NCBI RefSeq assembly: GCF_033546935.1
Contig: NZ_CP137854.1
Coordinates: 992,001 to 1,056,000, forward strand
From: Xylophilus sp. GOD-11R
Lineage (GTDB): Bacteria; Pseudomonadota; Gammaproteobacteria; Burkholderiales; Burkholderiaceae_C
Length of the DNA: 64,000 bases
Direction: 5' to 3'
Part shown: one piece after another, positions 27,465-37,291 of the stretch
Position numbering within the stretch: the first letter of the stretch is position 1
Layout: each line of letters starts with the position of its first letter
Program-made: the position numbers and the translations under genes
Notes under the pieces: generated by a model
Seen by the model: only the letters and a program-made list of their open reading frames with translations
Database searches by the model: none
Told to the model about the DNA's origin: nothing

Positions 27465-28412
27465 GTGCCGACACCACCGTCCCCCGCCGCCGACGCGCCG
27501 ATCTGCCTTGTCTACAACGCCCGATCCGGCAAGGGCCAGGCCGGCGATGCCCTCACCGCCGTACAGCTGGGCTGCCAAGCCGGTGGTCGCGCGCTGCACG
27601 CCTTTCCGATCAGCCGCGACAAGCCGCCGCGTGAACAGGCACGTGCGGCCGTGGCCATGGCACAGCGCGTCGGCGGCATCGCGGTCGTGGCCGGCGGCGA
27701 CGGCACCATCAACGCGGTGGCCCAGGCGGTGCTGGGCAGCGGTTGCGCCTTCGGCGTGCTGCCGCAGGGCACCTTCAACTATTTCGGCCGCAATCACGGC
27801 ATTCCCACCGAGACCCAGCCGGCGGTCGACCTGCTGTTGAGCCAGCCGCCACGGCCGGTGCAGGTCGGGCTGGTGAACGATCGGGTGTTCCTGGTCAACG
27901 CCAGCATGGGGCTCTACGCAACCCTGCTGGAAGAGCGCGAGCACTACAAATCGCGCTACGGCCGCAGCCGCTGGATGGCGCTGTTCGCCGCGCTCGCCAC
28001 CCTGACGCGCCGGCACCGGCCATGGAACCTGCGGCTGTCGTGGCAAGGCGTGCAGACCGAGGTGCAGACCTCGTCGCTCTTCGTCGGCAACAACGCCCTG
28101 CAGTTTCAGCATATCGGCGTGGAAGACGGTCGGGCGGTCGAGCAGGGCGAGCTGGCGGCGGTGCTGATCCGGCCGCGCGGCGTGCTGTCGCAGCTCGGCC
28201 TGGTGCTCAACGGATTTCTGCGCCAGCTGGGGCGCGACGACGACGTGCAGACGCTGTCCTTCCGCTCGCTCGAGGTGCAGCCGGCGCGGGGCGCGCGCCG
28301 CCGCAGCGTGAAGGTCGCGGCCGACGGCGAGATCGAACGCATGACCCTGCCGCTGCGCTTCGCGGTGTCCGACGAGCCGCTGTGGCTCATCAAGCCGGCA
28401 GAAGCATCGTGA
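27465..28412 (+). CDS. diacylglycerol/lipid kinase family protein
   Basis: A 315-aa YegS/DagK-like lipid kinase. The N-terminal catalytic domain shows [15 protein letters not shown] (phosphate-binding strand), the GGDGT motif in [17 protein letters not shown], and [16 protein letters not shown] beta-sandwich C-terminal domain follows. It should phosphorylate a lipid such as diacylglycerol at the inner membrane. The GTG at 27465 gives the usual N-terminal length; a GTG at 27405 is possible. It overlaps the next gene (GTGA), and the three-gene set (lipid kinase, phosphoesterase, PAP2 phosphatase) suggests phospholipid head-group turnover. Confidence 0.85.
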   Translation: MPTPPSPAADAPICLVYNARSGKGQAGDALTAVQLGCQAGGRALHAFPISRDKPPREQARAAVAMAQRVGGIAVVAGGDGTINAVAQAVLGSGCAFGVLPQGTFNYFGRNHGIPTETQPAVDLLLSQPPRPVQVGLVNDRVFLVNASMGLYATLLEEREHYKSRYGRSRWMALFAALATLTRRHRPWNLRLSWQGVQTEVQTSSLFVGNNALQFQHIGVEDGRAVEQGELAAVLIRPRGVLSQLGLVLNGFLRQLGRDDDVQTLSFRSLEVQPARGARRRSVKVAADGEIERMTLPLRFAVSDEPLWLIKPAEAS

Positions 28413-29239
28413 GAGCGCCGCTGCTGCTGCATCTCTCCGATACCCACTTCGGCACCGAACAGGCGCCGGTGGTGGCTGCGCTGGAACGGCTGGTGCGCGA
28501 GCATTCGCCGCGCATCGCGGTGCTCTCGGGCGACATCACCCAGCGGGCCACGCGGCCGCAGTTCGACGCGGCCCGGGCCTTCGTCGACCGGCTCGGTATC
28601 GCGCACTGGGTGATCATTCCGGGCAACCACGACATTCCGTTGTTCCAGCTCGTTCTGCGGGCGGTCGACCCCTACCGCCGTTACCGCGCCGCCTTCGGCC
28701 CCGAGCTCGCGCCCGAGCTCGACACCGACGACTGGCTGGTGATCGGCCACAAGACCACGCGCCGCTGGCGCCATGAAAACGGCGAACTCGATGCCGGCCA
28801 GATTGCCCGCACCGCCGTCCGCCTGCGCGCCGCCGCCCGGGCGCGCCCCGACCAGCTGCGCGTGGTGGTGGTGCACCAGCCGATGTCGGTGCCCGACGCC
28901 ACCGATGCCAAGAACCTGATCCACGGCGCCCGGGCGGCCGCCGCCGCGTGGTCCGAGGCCGGCGCCGACCTGGTGCTCGGCGGCCACATCCATCTGCCCT
29001 GCGTGCTGCCCCTGCAGGCACGCGGCAACAAGGGCGGTCGCCTGTGGGTAGTGCAGGCCGGCACGGCGGTCTCCTCCCGCATCCGCGGCGGCATCGCCAA
29101 CTCGGTCAACCTGCTGCGCCCCGATACCCAAGGCGATGGCCAGCGCGCCTGCCGTGTCGAACGCTGGGACTACGACGCCGCATCGGCGCAATTTACCCTG
29201 GCGCACGAAGAGCGGCTGCTGCTGGCCGAGGCGCCATGA
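28409..29239 (+). CDS. calcineurin-like metallophosphoesterase
   Basis: A 276-aa metallophosphoesterase with the dinuclear-metal motifs in order: LSDTHFG, LSGDITQRA, IPGNHDIP, HQPMS and GGHIHLP. Members with this layout cleave phosphodiesters, including cyclic nucleotides, UDP-sugars and glycerophosphodiesters; the substrate here is not evident. The start is GTG at 28409, overlapping the lipid-kinase stop, and the stop overlaps the PAP2 ATG, so all three genes are coupled. Confidence 0.9.
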   Translation: MRAPLLLHLSDTHFGTEQAPVVAALERLVREHSPRIAVLSGDITQRATRPQFDAARAFVDRLGIAHWVIIPGNHDIPLFQLVLRAVDPYRRYRAAFGPELAPELDTDDWLVIGHKTTRRWRHENGELDAGQIARTAVRLRAAARARPDQLRVVVVHQPMSVPDATDAKNLIHGARAAAAAWSEAGADLVLGGHIHLPCVLPLQARGNKGGRLWVVQAGTAVSSRIRGGIANSVNLLRPDTQGDGQRACRVERWDYDAASAQFTLAHEERLLLAEAP

Positions 29240-30033
29240 ACGAAGCCATCGCGCTGTCGTGGGCCGCTCGCATCGGCGAGTACGCCTGGCCCGGCTTCAT
29301 GCTCGTGCTACTCGTCGCCGTATCGACGGCCGGTGTCGTCGGATGGCGAGCGTCTCGCGCCGCACCCGACACCGAACCCGATGCAGACCAGGCTCCGCAA
29401 GTCGGCCGCCGCCTGATCGCCGGCTTCCTGCTGATCGTATTGCTGGCCACAGGCTTCGCCACCATCGCCAGCCAGCTCGGCGACGGCCGGCAACTGCAGC
29501 GTTGCGACGAATTCCTGAGCCATGCCATCGGCCAATACACCCCCTCCGGCGTGAAGGCCGTGTTCGGCCATCTCACCCATCTCGGCGACCCGTTGCTGCT
29601 GTGGGGAGGCGGCATCGTCATCGCCGTGATCTTGTCGATCAAGCGACACCGCGGCCTGGCCGCCGTCTGGGCCGTGGCCTTGCTGGGCAACGCCATCCTC
29701 AACCGCGTCCTGAAGGAAATCTTCGCCCGAACCCGCCCCTTGATAGACGGTATGCCCGGCCCGGTGGACGGCTTCAGTTTCCCCAGCGGCCACGCCTCGG
29801 CCTCGATGGTGGCCTACGCCATGCTCGTCTGGCTGGCCTGGCACCTGCAGCGCACCCGCTGGCGCCCCCCCATTGCCATGGCCGCCACCGCCATCGTGTT
29901 GACCACGGCCAGCAGCCGCGTCTTCCTGCAGGTCCACTACGCCAGCGACGTCCTCGCCGGCCTGTGCTCCGGCGCCGCCTGGACCACGGTCTGCATCCTC
30001 AGCGCCGCCCATTTGCGAAGAAGGCGCGCGTAA
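29236..30033 (+). CDS. PAP2-family membrane phosphatase
   Basis: A 265-aa integral membrane protein with about five to six helices. The PAP2 phosphatase signature is present: KEIFARTRP (motif 1), FPSGHASAS (motif 2) and SRVFLQVHYASDVLAG (motif 3), with the catalytic His in the last. It probably dephosphorylates phosphatidate or undecaprenyl pyrophosphate at the membrane. Together with the lipid kinase two genes upstream it would allow a phosphatidate-diacylglycerol cycle; this is inferred. Confidence 0.92.
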   Translation: MNEAIALSWAARIGEYAWPGFMLVLLVAVSTAGVVGWRASRAAPDTEPDADQAPQVGRRLIAGFLLIVLLATGFATIASQLGDGRQLQRCDEFLSHAIGQYTPSGVKAVFGHLTHLGDPLLLWGGGIVIAVILSIKRHRGLAAVWAVALLGNAILNRVLKEIFARTRPLIDGMPGPVDGFSFPSGHASASMVAYAMLVWLAWHLQRTRWRPPIAMAATAIVLTTASSRVFLQVHYASDVLAGLCSGAAWTTVCILSAAHLRRRRA

Positions 30034-30111
30034 ACCTGAAATAGCGCCAGGCGTCCCCGCAGCAAGCCCAAGGCGCCACCCCTCGATAGCGCAAGGCCAA
30101 TCCCATCGCCC

Positions 30112-30140
30112 AAAAAAAAGCGCCACCCGCAGGTAGCGCT
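30112..30140 (-). terminator. rho-independent terminator downstream of asparaginase gene
   Basis: Read on the - strand, GCGCTACC and GGTGGCGC form a stem with one internal mismatch, followed by eight T residues (complement of 30112-30119). It lies about 110 bases after the asparaginase stop. Confidence 0.75.
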
Positions 30141-30249
30141 CATATCCCGGTAGAGCCAGGCCAGGGTCTCCCTGGACTAGGCGAAGCCTTCCCCTTGGGG
30201 GATGGCGTTTACACGCAGCGAAGCGAAGTGAAAAAGCCGAGGGGCTTAA

Positions 30250-31398
<1,149 letters not shown>

Positions 31399-31497
31399 CT
31401 AGCCGCGCAGCCGGCTGTTTCGCTCACGCGGCGCTTGCAAATTTTTTGATATTGCATCGACCGGTTACAGCTAGACGACGCTTATCGGAGGCCTCGC

Positions 31498-32577
31498 TCA
31501 CTTCCGGGTATCGGCCAAAGCGGTCGCGCTGACGGCCTTGCCGACCTGCTGAAAGACCCCGCCAGCCTCGGTGCGGTCGTCGAGATCGGCCGCGCAGGCA
31601 GCGATCACGACGGCATGGGCGCCGCCGTCCTGCGGGTCGACCACCGCCATGTGGCAGGCGCGCCGGTACTGCGTGCCGGTCTTGTGGATGCGCTTGACCG
31701 ACCTCGGCAGGCCCGCTTCGAGCCGGTAGTCGCCCGGCTTGCCGAACTTCATGCCGGCGAACAGCCGCTGCGTGCTCTGCGGCGACAGCAGCTTTCCGCG
31801 CACCAGCTTCTCCAGCATGGCGCCGTAGGCTTCCATGGTGGCGCTGTTGGCGCCGTTGGCGTAGTAGCGGTCGTAGGCCTCGTCGATGGTGTCGGCCTCC
31901 AGGTCGGCGCGCTCCAGCGACATCGCGCGTCGCGCGGCCTCGACCCTCGGTGGTCCCATGGTGGCGCCGGCGATCTCCACCAGCTGCCGGTTGCTCAGTT
32001 TTTTGGCGCCTTCCTCGTCGAGTTCGGCATACACCTGCCGGCGAATCGCGGTGAAGTTGGTGATGCGGCCCACGTTGCCCTTGCCCATGGCCTCGACGGC
32101 GATGTCGTTGAGCTTGTCCTCGCCCACCGCGCGGATCAGCATGTTGGCGGCCGTGTTGTCGCTCACGCCGAGCATGCGGTCGAGCAGCGAATCGAGGGTG
32201 AAGCGGGTGCCGGTAGCGGTCCATACGACCTGGCCGGAGCCGTCGACCTTGTCGCTCTCCTCCAGTGTCAACTGCTGCTGTAGCCGCAGCTTGCCGTCGT
32301 CCACCTGGCGCAGCAGCGCGATGGCGACGGCGACCTTGACGGTGGAGGCGAGGTACCAGCGCTGGTCGGCGCCATAGCCGAAGCTCTCGCCGCTGTCGAG
32401 CCGCTTCACGTACACGCCGAGCGATCCGGGCGATGCCTTGTCGATCGCCTCGATGCGGGTCTTCAGGGCCTGCGGCCACTCGTCGGCCCGGGCGGGCAGG
32501 GTGGCGCTAGCGACCAGAGCGCTGAGAAGCAGCAGAACGGCGGCTCGGGCCCGCGGTGGCGTCGCAGGTCGGTGCAT
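31498..32577 (-). CDS. class A beta-lactamase-like serine hydrolase (copy 1)
   Basis: A 359-aa exported protein of the class A beta-lactamase/transpeptidase fold. It has a signal peptide (VLLLLSALVASATLPARA), then STVK (Ser78 to Lys81), SDN (139-141) and KTG (299-301). The usual omega-loop ExxLN motif with the deacylating Glu166 is not evident, and the protein is about 70 residues longer than typical class A enzymes. It may therefore be a divergent carboxypeptidase-like hydrolase and not a resistance enzyme. It overlaps the upstream paralogue by 71 bases, so both are on one message. Confidence 0.8.
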   Translation of the reverse strand: MHRPATPPRARAAVLLLLSALVASATLPARADEWPQALKTRIEAIDKASPGSLGVYVKRLDSGESFGYGADQRWYLASTVKVAVAIALLRQVDDGKLRLQQQLTLEESDKVDGSGQVVWTATGTRFTLDSLLDRMLGVSDNTAANMLIRAVGEDKLNDIAVEAMGKGNVGRITNFTAIRRQVYAELDEEGAKKLSNRQLVEIAGATMGPPRVEAARRAMSLERADLEADTIDEAYDRYYANGANSATMEAYGAMLEKLVRGKLLSPQSTQRLFAGMKFGKPGDYRLEAGLPRSVKRIHKTGTQYRRACHMAVVDPQDGGAHAVVIAACAADLDDRTEAGGVFQQVGKAVSATALADTRK

Positions 32578-33643
32578 CGGGGACTCCCTTGGTGATCAGA
32601 CCGGATCGGCACAGCGCCGTGCCTACCTGCTGCAGCGCACGCTCGGCGCGCGGCAGCGATGGTTCCTGGCGGGCGCAGGCCACCAGCACCAGTCGCTGGG
32701 GCGGCGCGCCGTCACGCTCGACGGTGACGATTCCGGAGTCGCAGATTCGCCGTCGCTGGGTGCCGGTCTTGTGCGCGAAGACCACCGAAGGCGGCAGTCC
32801 GGCGCCGACACGGTGGCGGCCGGTGGCCAGCTTCTGCATCAGTCCCAACAGGTACCGCGTCTGCGCCGGCCCGAGCGCGCGACCCTCGGCCAGGGCGGCC
32901 AGCAGATCGCCGTAGGCCGGCAGCTGGCCGGCGTTCAGGCCGCTGGCGTAGTAACGGTCGAAAGCCGCGTCCAGGCTGGGTTGGCGGAAAGCGGCGGCAG
33001 GCACGTCCACCAGCTGCGAGAACAGCGTGAGCCGCGCCGCATCGGTGGGCTGCGCATGCAGTGCCAGCAGGTCGCGGCCGGCCAGGCGCTCGGCGGCCGG
33101 ATCGAGCCCGCCGTAGATGGCGCGCCGCACGTCGGCCAGCCGCGTGATGCGCCCGAAACCGCGCGGCACCAGCGAGCGCACCACGGCGTTCACCTCGTCG
33201 ATGCCGACCAGGCCGATCAGCAGGTCGCTGGCGGTGTTGTCGCTGTAGATGATCATCTGCTCGAGCAGCTTGCGCACCGCGATATGCGCGCCGGGCGGCC
33301 GGCGGTTGGTGCTGCCGGCGCCGTCGACGTAGTCGGTGGCGCGCAGCAGCACGGGCGTGTCGAGCGTGAGACGGCCGCGCTCCACCGCCCGCAACACGGC
33401 GATGGCGATCGGCACCTTCACGGTCGAGGCGAAGTACCAGTTCTCGTCGGTGCGAAAACCCGCGGATTCGCCGGTGCCGAGGTCGCGCACGTAGACGCCG
33501 ATCTCCGGGCCTTCGCGGCCGTCGATCTCGGCCAGGCCGGCGGTGAAACGATCGGCCCAGGCGGGCTGCTGCGCGCGCGCGGTGCCGGCCAGCGCACAGG
33601 CCAGCAGCAGGAACGAAAGCAGTCGCGGAATGAGACGGGACAT
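32507..33643 (-). CDS. class A beta-lactamase-like serine hydrolase (copy 2)
   Basis: A 378-aa paralogue of the downstream gene, with signal peptide (SFLLLACALAGTARA), STVK at 73-76, SDN at 134-136 and KTG at 292-294. As in copy 1, the Glu166 loop is not recognisable; the two share blocks around the three motifs and the AFDRYYASG segment. Its last ~25 residues (Ser/Arg-rich) are read in the region that overlaps the start of copy 1 and look unconserved. Tandem duplication is the likely origin. Substrate is unknown. Confidence 0.8.
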   Translation of the reverse strand: MSRLIPRLLSFLLLACALAGTARAQQPAWADRFTAGLAEIDGREGPEIGVYVRDLGTGESAGFRTDENWYFASTVKVPIAIAVLRAVERGRLTLDTPVLLRATDYVDGAGSTNRRPPGAHIAVRKLLEQMIIYSDNTASDLLIGLVGIDEVNAVVRSLVPRGFGRITRLADVRRAIYGGLDPAAERLAGRDLLALHAQPTDAARLTLFSQLVDVPAAAFRQPSLDAAFDRYYASGLNAGQLPAYGDLLAALAEGRALGPAQTRYLLGLMQKLATGRHRVGAGLPPSVVFAHKTGTQRRRICDSGIVTVERDGAPPQRLVLVACARQEPSLPRAERALQQVGTALCRSGLITKGVPDAPTCDATAGPSRRSAASQRSGR

Positions 33644-33720
33644 GGCGGCTCGGCGGTCAGGTCGAGGAGGCTTTCATCATGCGGGCGTCGCGGTGAGCGC
33701 CTGTCACAAGATGCCGCCCA

Positions 33721-33752
33721 AAAAAAAAGGCTTGCGCATCGCTGCGCAAGCC
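33721..33752 (-). terminator. strong rho-independent terminator of the MFS gene
   Basis: On the - strand GGCTTGCGCA, loop GCGA, TGCGCAAGCC gives a perfect 10-bp stem followed by eight T residues. It lies 38 bases after the stop of the MFS transporter gene. Confidence 0.92.
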
Positions 33753-33789
33753 CGATTCCCGAGGAGGGAAATCTGTATTGCCGGTCGGA

Positions 33790-35493
33790 TCAGTCGTTCG
33801 CGTAGATGTCGACGTCCTTGGTTTCACGGATGAACAGCGTGCCGATCACCAGCGTCACGCAGGCAATGATGATCGGATACCAGAGGCCGTTGTACATATT
33901 GCCGCTGCTCGCCACGATGGCGAATGAGGTGGTCGGCAGCAGGCCGCCGAACCAGCCGTTGCCGATGTGATAGGGCAGGCTCATCGAGGTGTAGCGGATG
34001 CGGGTCGGGAACATTTCGACCAGCATCGCGGCGATGGGGCCGTAGACCATGGTGACCAGAATCACCAGCCAGGCCAGCAGGGCGATCATCACCGGCTTGT
34101 TCATCTTCTCCGGATCGGCCTTGGCCGGGTAGCCGGCGGCCTTGAAGTCGTCTCCCACTTCCTTCTTGAAGGCCGCGATGGCGGCGACCGATGCGGCGTC
34201 GAACTTCAGGTCCACCACGTTGCCGGTGGGCGCGGTGACGACCTTCTCGCCGATCTTCACCACAGCGGCCGAGCCCGCCGGGCCGGTGACGTTCTCGTAG
34301 GACACCGAGTTCTGCACCAGGTAGCGTTTGGCGATGTCGCAGGAGCTGCGGAAGTCGATCTCGCGGGCCACCGGATTGCCCTGGAAGGAGCAGGTGGCCG
34401 GGTCGGCGGAAACGGTGACCTGGGCGCTGGCCTGGGCGGCGGCGAGGTCCGGGTTGGCCGCGACGGTCAGGCCCTTGAAGACTGGGAAGTAGGTGATCGC
34501 GGCCAGCAGGCAGCCGGCCATGATGATCGGCTTGCGGCCGATGCGGTCGGACAGGCTGCCGAAGATGACGAAGAAGGGCGTGCCGATGAGCAACGCCACC
34601 GCGATCATCAGGTTGGCGGTGATCGCGTCCACCTTGAGCTGCTGCGTCAGGAAGAACAGCGAATAGAACTGCCCGGTGTACCAGACCACGGCCTGGCCGG
34701 CGGTCAGGCCCACCAGCGCCAGGATCACGATCTTCAGGTTCTTCCATTCACCGAACGATTCCTTCAGCGGCGCCTTGGAAGTCTTGCCTTCGGCCTTCAT
34801 GCGCTGGAACGCCGGCGATTCCGACAGCGTCATGCGGATCCACACCGACACGGCCAGCAGCAGGATGGACACCATGAACGGAATGCGCCAGCCCCAGTCG
34901 GCGAAGGCGGTTTCGCCGGTGGCGGTGCGCACACCAAGGATCACCACCAGCGACAGGAACAGGCCCAGCGTGGCGGTGGTCTGGATCCACGAGGTATAGG
35001 CGCCGCGCTTGCCGTGCGGTGCGTGCTCGGCCACGTAGGTGGCGGCACCGCCGTACTCGCCGCCGAGGGCCAGACCCTGCAGCATGCGCAGGGCGATCAG
35101 GATGATCGGCGCGGCCACGCCGATCGCGGCGTAGTTGGGCAGGATGCCGACGATGAAGGTCGACAGGCCCATGATCAGGATGGTCACCAGGAAGGTGTAC
35201 TTGCGCCCGATCATGTCGCCGAGCCGGCCGAACACGATGGCGCCGAAGGGCCTCACCAGGAAGCCGGCCGCGAACGCCAGCAGCGCGAAGATGAAGGCGG
35301 CGCCCGCGTCGAGTCCGCTGAAGAACTGCTTGGCGATGATCGCCGCCAGCGAACCGTAGAGATAGAAGTCGTACCACTCGAACACCGTGCCCAGGGACGA
35401 GGCGAAGATGACCTTCTTCTCCTCACCGGTCATGGGCCGCGGCGCGGGCGTGGGCGTCGGTTGCGGACGCCCGGGGGCGTAGATGCTGGACAT
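33790..35493 (-). CDS. MHS-family MFS transporter with large extra loop
   Basis: A 567-aa 12-helix transporter of the metabolite:H+ symporter (MHS) family. The signature region is GTVFEWYDFYLYG in helix 1, RPFGAIVFGRLGDMIGRK after helix 2, and GLALGGEYGGAATYVAEHAP in helix 4. Between the eighth and ninth-tenth helices is an extra segment of about 120 residues with two Cys (ATCSFQGN; SSCDIAKRY), probably facing the periplasm. Substrates of the family are carboxylates, betaines or sugars; none can be chosen here. The ATG at 35493 has AGGAGA eight bases upstream. Confidence 0.9.
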   Translation of the reverse strand: MSSIYAPGRPQPTPTPAPRPMTGEEKKVIFASSLGTVFEWYDFYLYGSLAAIIAKQFFSGLDAGAAFIFALLAFAAGFLVRPFGAIVFGRLGDMIGRKYTFLVTILIMGLSTFIVGILPNYAAIGVAAPIILIALRMLQGLALGGEYGGAATYVAEHAPHGKRGAYTSWIQTTATLGLFLSLVVILGVRTATGETAFADWGWRIPFMVSILLLAVSVWIRMTLSESPAFQRMKAEGKTSKAPLKESFGEWKNLKIVILALVGLTAGQAVVWYTGQFYSLFFLTQQLKVDAITANLMIAVALLIGTPFFVIFGSLSDRIGRKPIIMAGCLLAAITYFPVFKGLTVAANPDLAAAQASAQVTVSADPATCSFQGNPVAREIDFRSSCDIAKRYLVQNSVSYENVTGPAGSAAVVKIGEKVVTAPTGNVVDLKFDAASVAAIAAFKKEVGDDFKAAGYPAKADPEKMNKPVMIALLAWLVILVTMVYGPIAAMLVEMFPTRIRYTSMSLPYHIGNGWFGGLLPTTSFAIVASSGNMYNGLWYPIIIACVTLVIGTLFIRETKDVDIYAND

Positions 35494-35639
35494 GTGCTCG
35501 TCTCCTGTAGGTATGGTGGCGCGACGCCGGCGTGTCGCCGATTCGTCGCTGCCGCCATTCTTGGGAATCGCACTGACCGGTCTCTGACGCGAAACTGACC
35601 CTTCACTGACAACTCGCGGGGAAACCCGCAAGCCGCGTT

Positions 35640-36245
35640 TCAGGATTCGGAAAACGGGCCGAACCAGGGGTCGCGCAGCAACCGGGCGCGCAGCATGGGC
35701 AGGGCGTCGAAGCCCCACAACACGTCGCGGCCGACGGTGAAGCCGGGTACACCGAACACGCCCGCCTCCAGCGCAGCCTGGGTGTTGGCGCGCAGCATGG
35801 TCTTGACTTCGGGCGACGCGGGATCGTGCTGCGGCGACAGTGCGTCGGCCAGTGCCGCCAGCCGCGCCGGGTCGTTGGCATCGGCGCCGTTGCCTTGCCA
35901 AACATGGCGGAACACGGCGGCGGCCACCCGGCGCGAGATGCTGCCGTCGTCCGAGCAGGCCAGCGCCAGGCGCAGCAGCGGCAGCGGATCGAAGGGATGC
36001 GCCGCCGGCATCTGCATCGCGATGCCATGGGCGTGCGCCAGCCAGCGTGTCTGGCGCAGCACCCAGTCGTACTTGGGCGCAATGCCGTGCGGCCCCTGGT
36101 GACCGTGCTGCTTGAAGATCGCGCCCAGCAGCACCGGGCGGTAGTCGGTCGCGTAGCTGCAGCCTTCGAGCGCCTTCGGCAATTGCTCGAAGGCCAGGAA
36201 GGCGTAGGGCGAGACGAAGTCGAGGTGGAAGCCGAAGGTTTGCAT
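35640..36245 (-). CDS. DsbA-family 2-hydroxychromene-2-carboxylate isomerase-like protein
   Basis: A 201-aa thioredoxin-fold protein of the GST-kappa/HCCA isomerase group. The N-terminal strand FHLDFVSPYAFLA has Ser where DsbA has its CxxC; this Ser (residue 12) contacts glutathione in family members. Also typical are RPVLLGAIFKQHGHQGP and the C-terminal GVFGVPGFTVGRDVLWGFD. Known members isomerise aromatic intermediates with glutathione; the substrate here is unknown. Downstream of a DUF1289 gene on the same strand. Confidence 0.88.
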   Translation of the reverse strand: MQTFGFHLDFVSPYAFLAFEQLPKALEGCSYATDYRPVLLGAIFKQHGHQGPHGIAPKYDWVLRQTRWLAHAHGIAMQMPAAHPFDPLPLLRLALACSDDGSISRRVAAAVFRHVWQGNGADANDPARLAALADALSPQHDPASPEVKTMLRANTQAALEAGVFGVPGFTVGRDVLWGFDALPMLRARLLRDPWFGPFSES

Positions 36246-36253
36246 GGCGTGGC

Positions 36254-36526
36254 TCAGGTGGAGGCGATGCCGGCGCGTGCGAGCAGCAGGCGCCAGATGG
36301 CGCGGCGCGCGGCGGCGTCGGCGGTGGACCAGGCGCGGATCTCGTCGAGCGAGCGCATGCAGCCCTGGCACAGGCTGCGGTCGTCGTTCATGCGGCAGAT
36401 GGAGATGCAGGGCGAAGGCACCGGCGTCACGCTCTCGTCGAAGGCCGATCGCGAGCGCCCGGCCAGCAGCGCCAATGCCTCGGGCGACCACGCGACCGGG
36501 CGGGCCGGAAGCTCCGTGGCGGTCAT
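36254..36526 (-). CDS. DUF1289 family protein
   Basis: A 90-aa protein carrying the DUF1289 Cys motif: PCISICRMNDD followed by LCQGCMRSLDEI, four Cys in a C-x3-C...C-x2-C pattern that probably binds a metal. RAWSTADAAARRAIW is the conserved helix. The start ATG at 36526 overlaps the upstream stop. Function is not known for the family. Confidence 0.88.
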   Translation of the reverse strand: MTATELPARPVAWSPEALALLAGRSRSAFDESVTPVPSPCISICRMNDDRSLCQGCMRSLDEIRAWSTADAAARRAIWRLLLARAGIAST

Positions 36527-37026
36527 TCGGAGGGCTCCAGCGCCACATCTTCGACCGGCGCGCCGGCCAGCGCGGCGATGGCCTGCGGCGTGGCCCGGAA
36601 CACCGCATGCGGATGCCCGGCGGCGGCCCAAACCTCGTGGAAGCGCTCCAGGCTGCGGTCGCACAGCACCACCGGCGGCTGCAGGTGCGCCACCGGCGAC
36701 ACGCCGCCGATGGCGAAGCCGGTCGTCGCCTTGACGAAGGCCGCGTCGGCCCGGCCGATGGGGCCGACCAGCGCGGCCACGCGGGCCTCGTCGACACGAC
36801 GGTCGCCGGCGGCGATGACCAGCACCGCGCGGTCGTCGGCGCGCCGTCGGAACACGATGCTCTTGGCGATCTGGCCGAGCTGCACGCCCAGCGCGTCGGC
36901 CGCCTGCTGCGCGGTGCGCGCGGCGCCGTCGAGCATGCGGGGCAGCTCGGCATGGCCGGCGTCCTGCAGGAAGGCCGCAACGCGGCGCACGCCGTCGGGC
37001 AAGGGGGTGAGCTCACTGCCGCACAT
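36523..37026 (-). CDS. YbaK/aminoacyl-tRNA deacylase domain protein
   Basis: A 167-aa single-domain YbaK/ProX-like protein. The family core is visible: AADALGVQLGQIAKSIVFR, with the Lys that positions the tRNA 3' end, then VLVIAAGDRRVDEARVA and FAIGGVSPVAH (the GGVSPxG-like loop). Relatives hydrolyse mischarged Cys- or Ala-tRNAPro. Specificity cannot be told from sequence. The stop overlaps the DUF1289 ATG. Confidence 0.9.
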   Translation of the reverse strand: MCGSELTPLPDGVRRVAAFLQDAGHAELPRMLDGAARTAQQAADALGVQLGQIAKSIVFRRRADDRAVLVIAAGDRRVDEARVAALVGPIGRADAAFVKATTGFAIGGVSPVAHLQPPVVLCDRSLERFHEVWAAAGHPHAVFRATPQAIAALAGAPVEDVALEPSE

Positions 37027-37196
37027 GGGCTCAGGCCTCCGGCCGGAAGGTCGTGGTGCGGGCGGGGAGGGTGGGGAGGGATGGGAGGGCGCGGGTCGAG
37101 ACACGCTCGGTGTGGGGCATGGGGCGGGCTCCGGCAGGTGGGCAAACGGGTGAGATCCGACATTCTTGCAGGAGGCCCGGCAGCAACGGTGCAATT

Positions 37197-37257
37197 TTCG
37201 CAGGCGTGGTTGCCGGTTCGTCCGGCGACCCGCGCCTGGCCGGCCACAGGCCAAGCT
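37197..37257 (+). promoter_or_regulatory. PIP box and -10 element, F-box-like paralogue 1
   Basis: TTCGC (37197-37201), 15 bases, TTCGT (37217-37221), then 30 bases and CAAGCT (37252-37257), which fits YANNNT. This is the textbook HrpX/HrpB-regulated promoter layout. It lies 34 bases upstream of the ATG at 37292. Confidence 0.88.
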
Positions 37258-37291
37258 GCCGGGCTTTTGCGCTCGCATGCCACCCGCCGCC

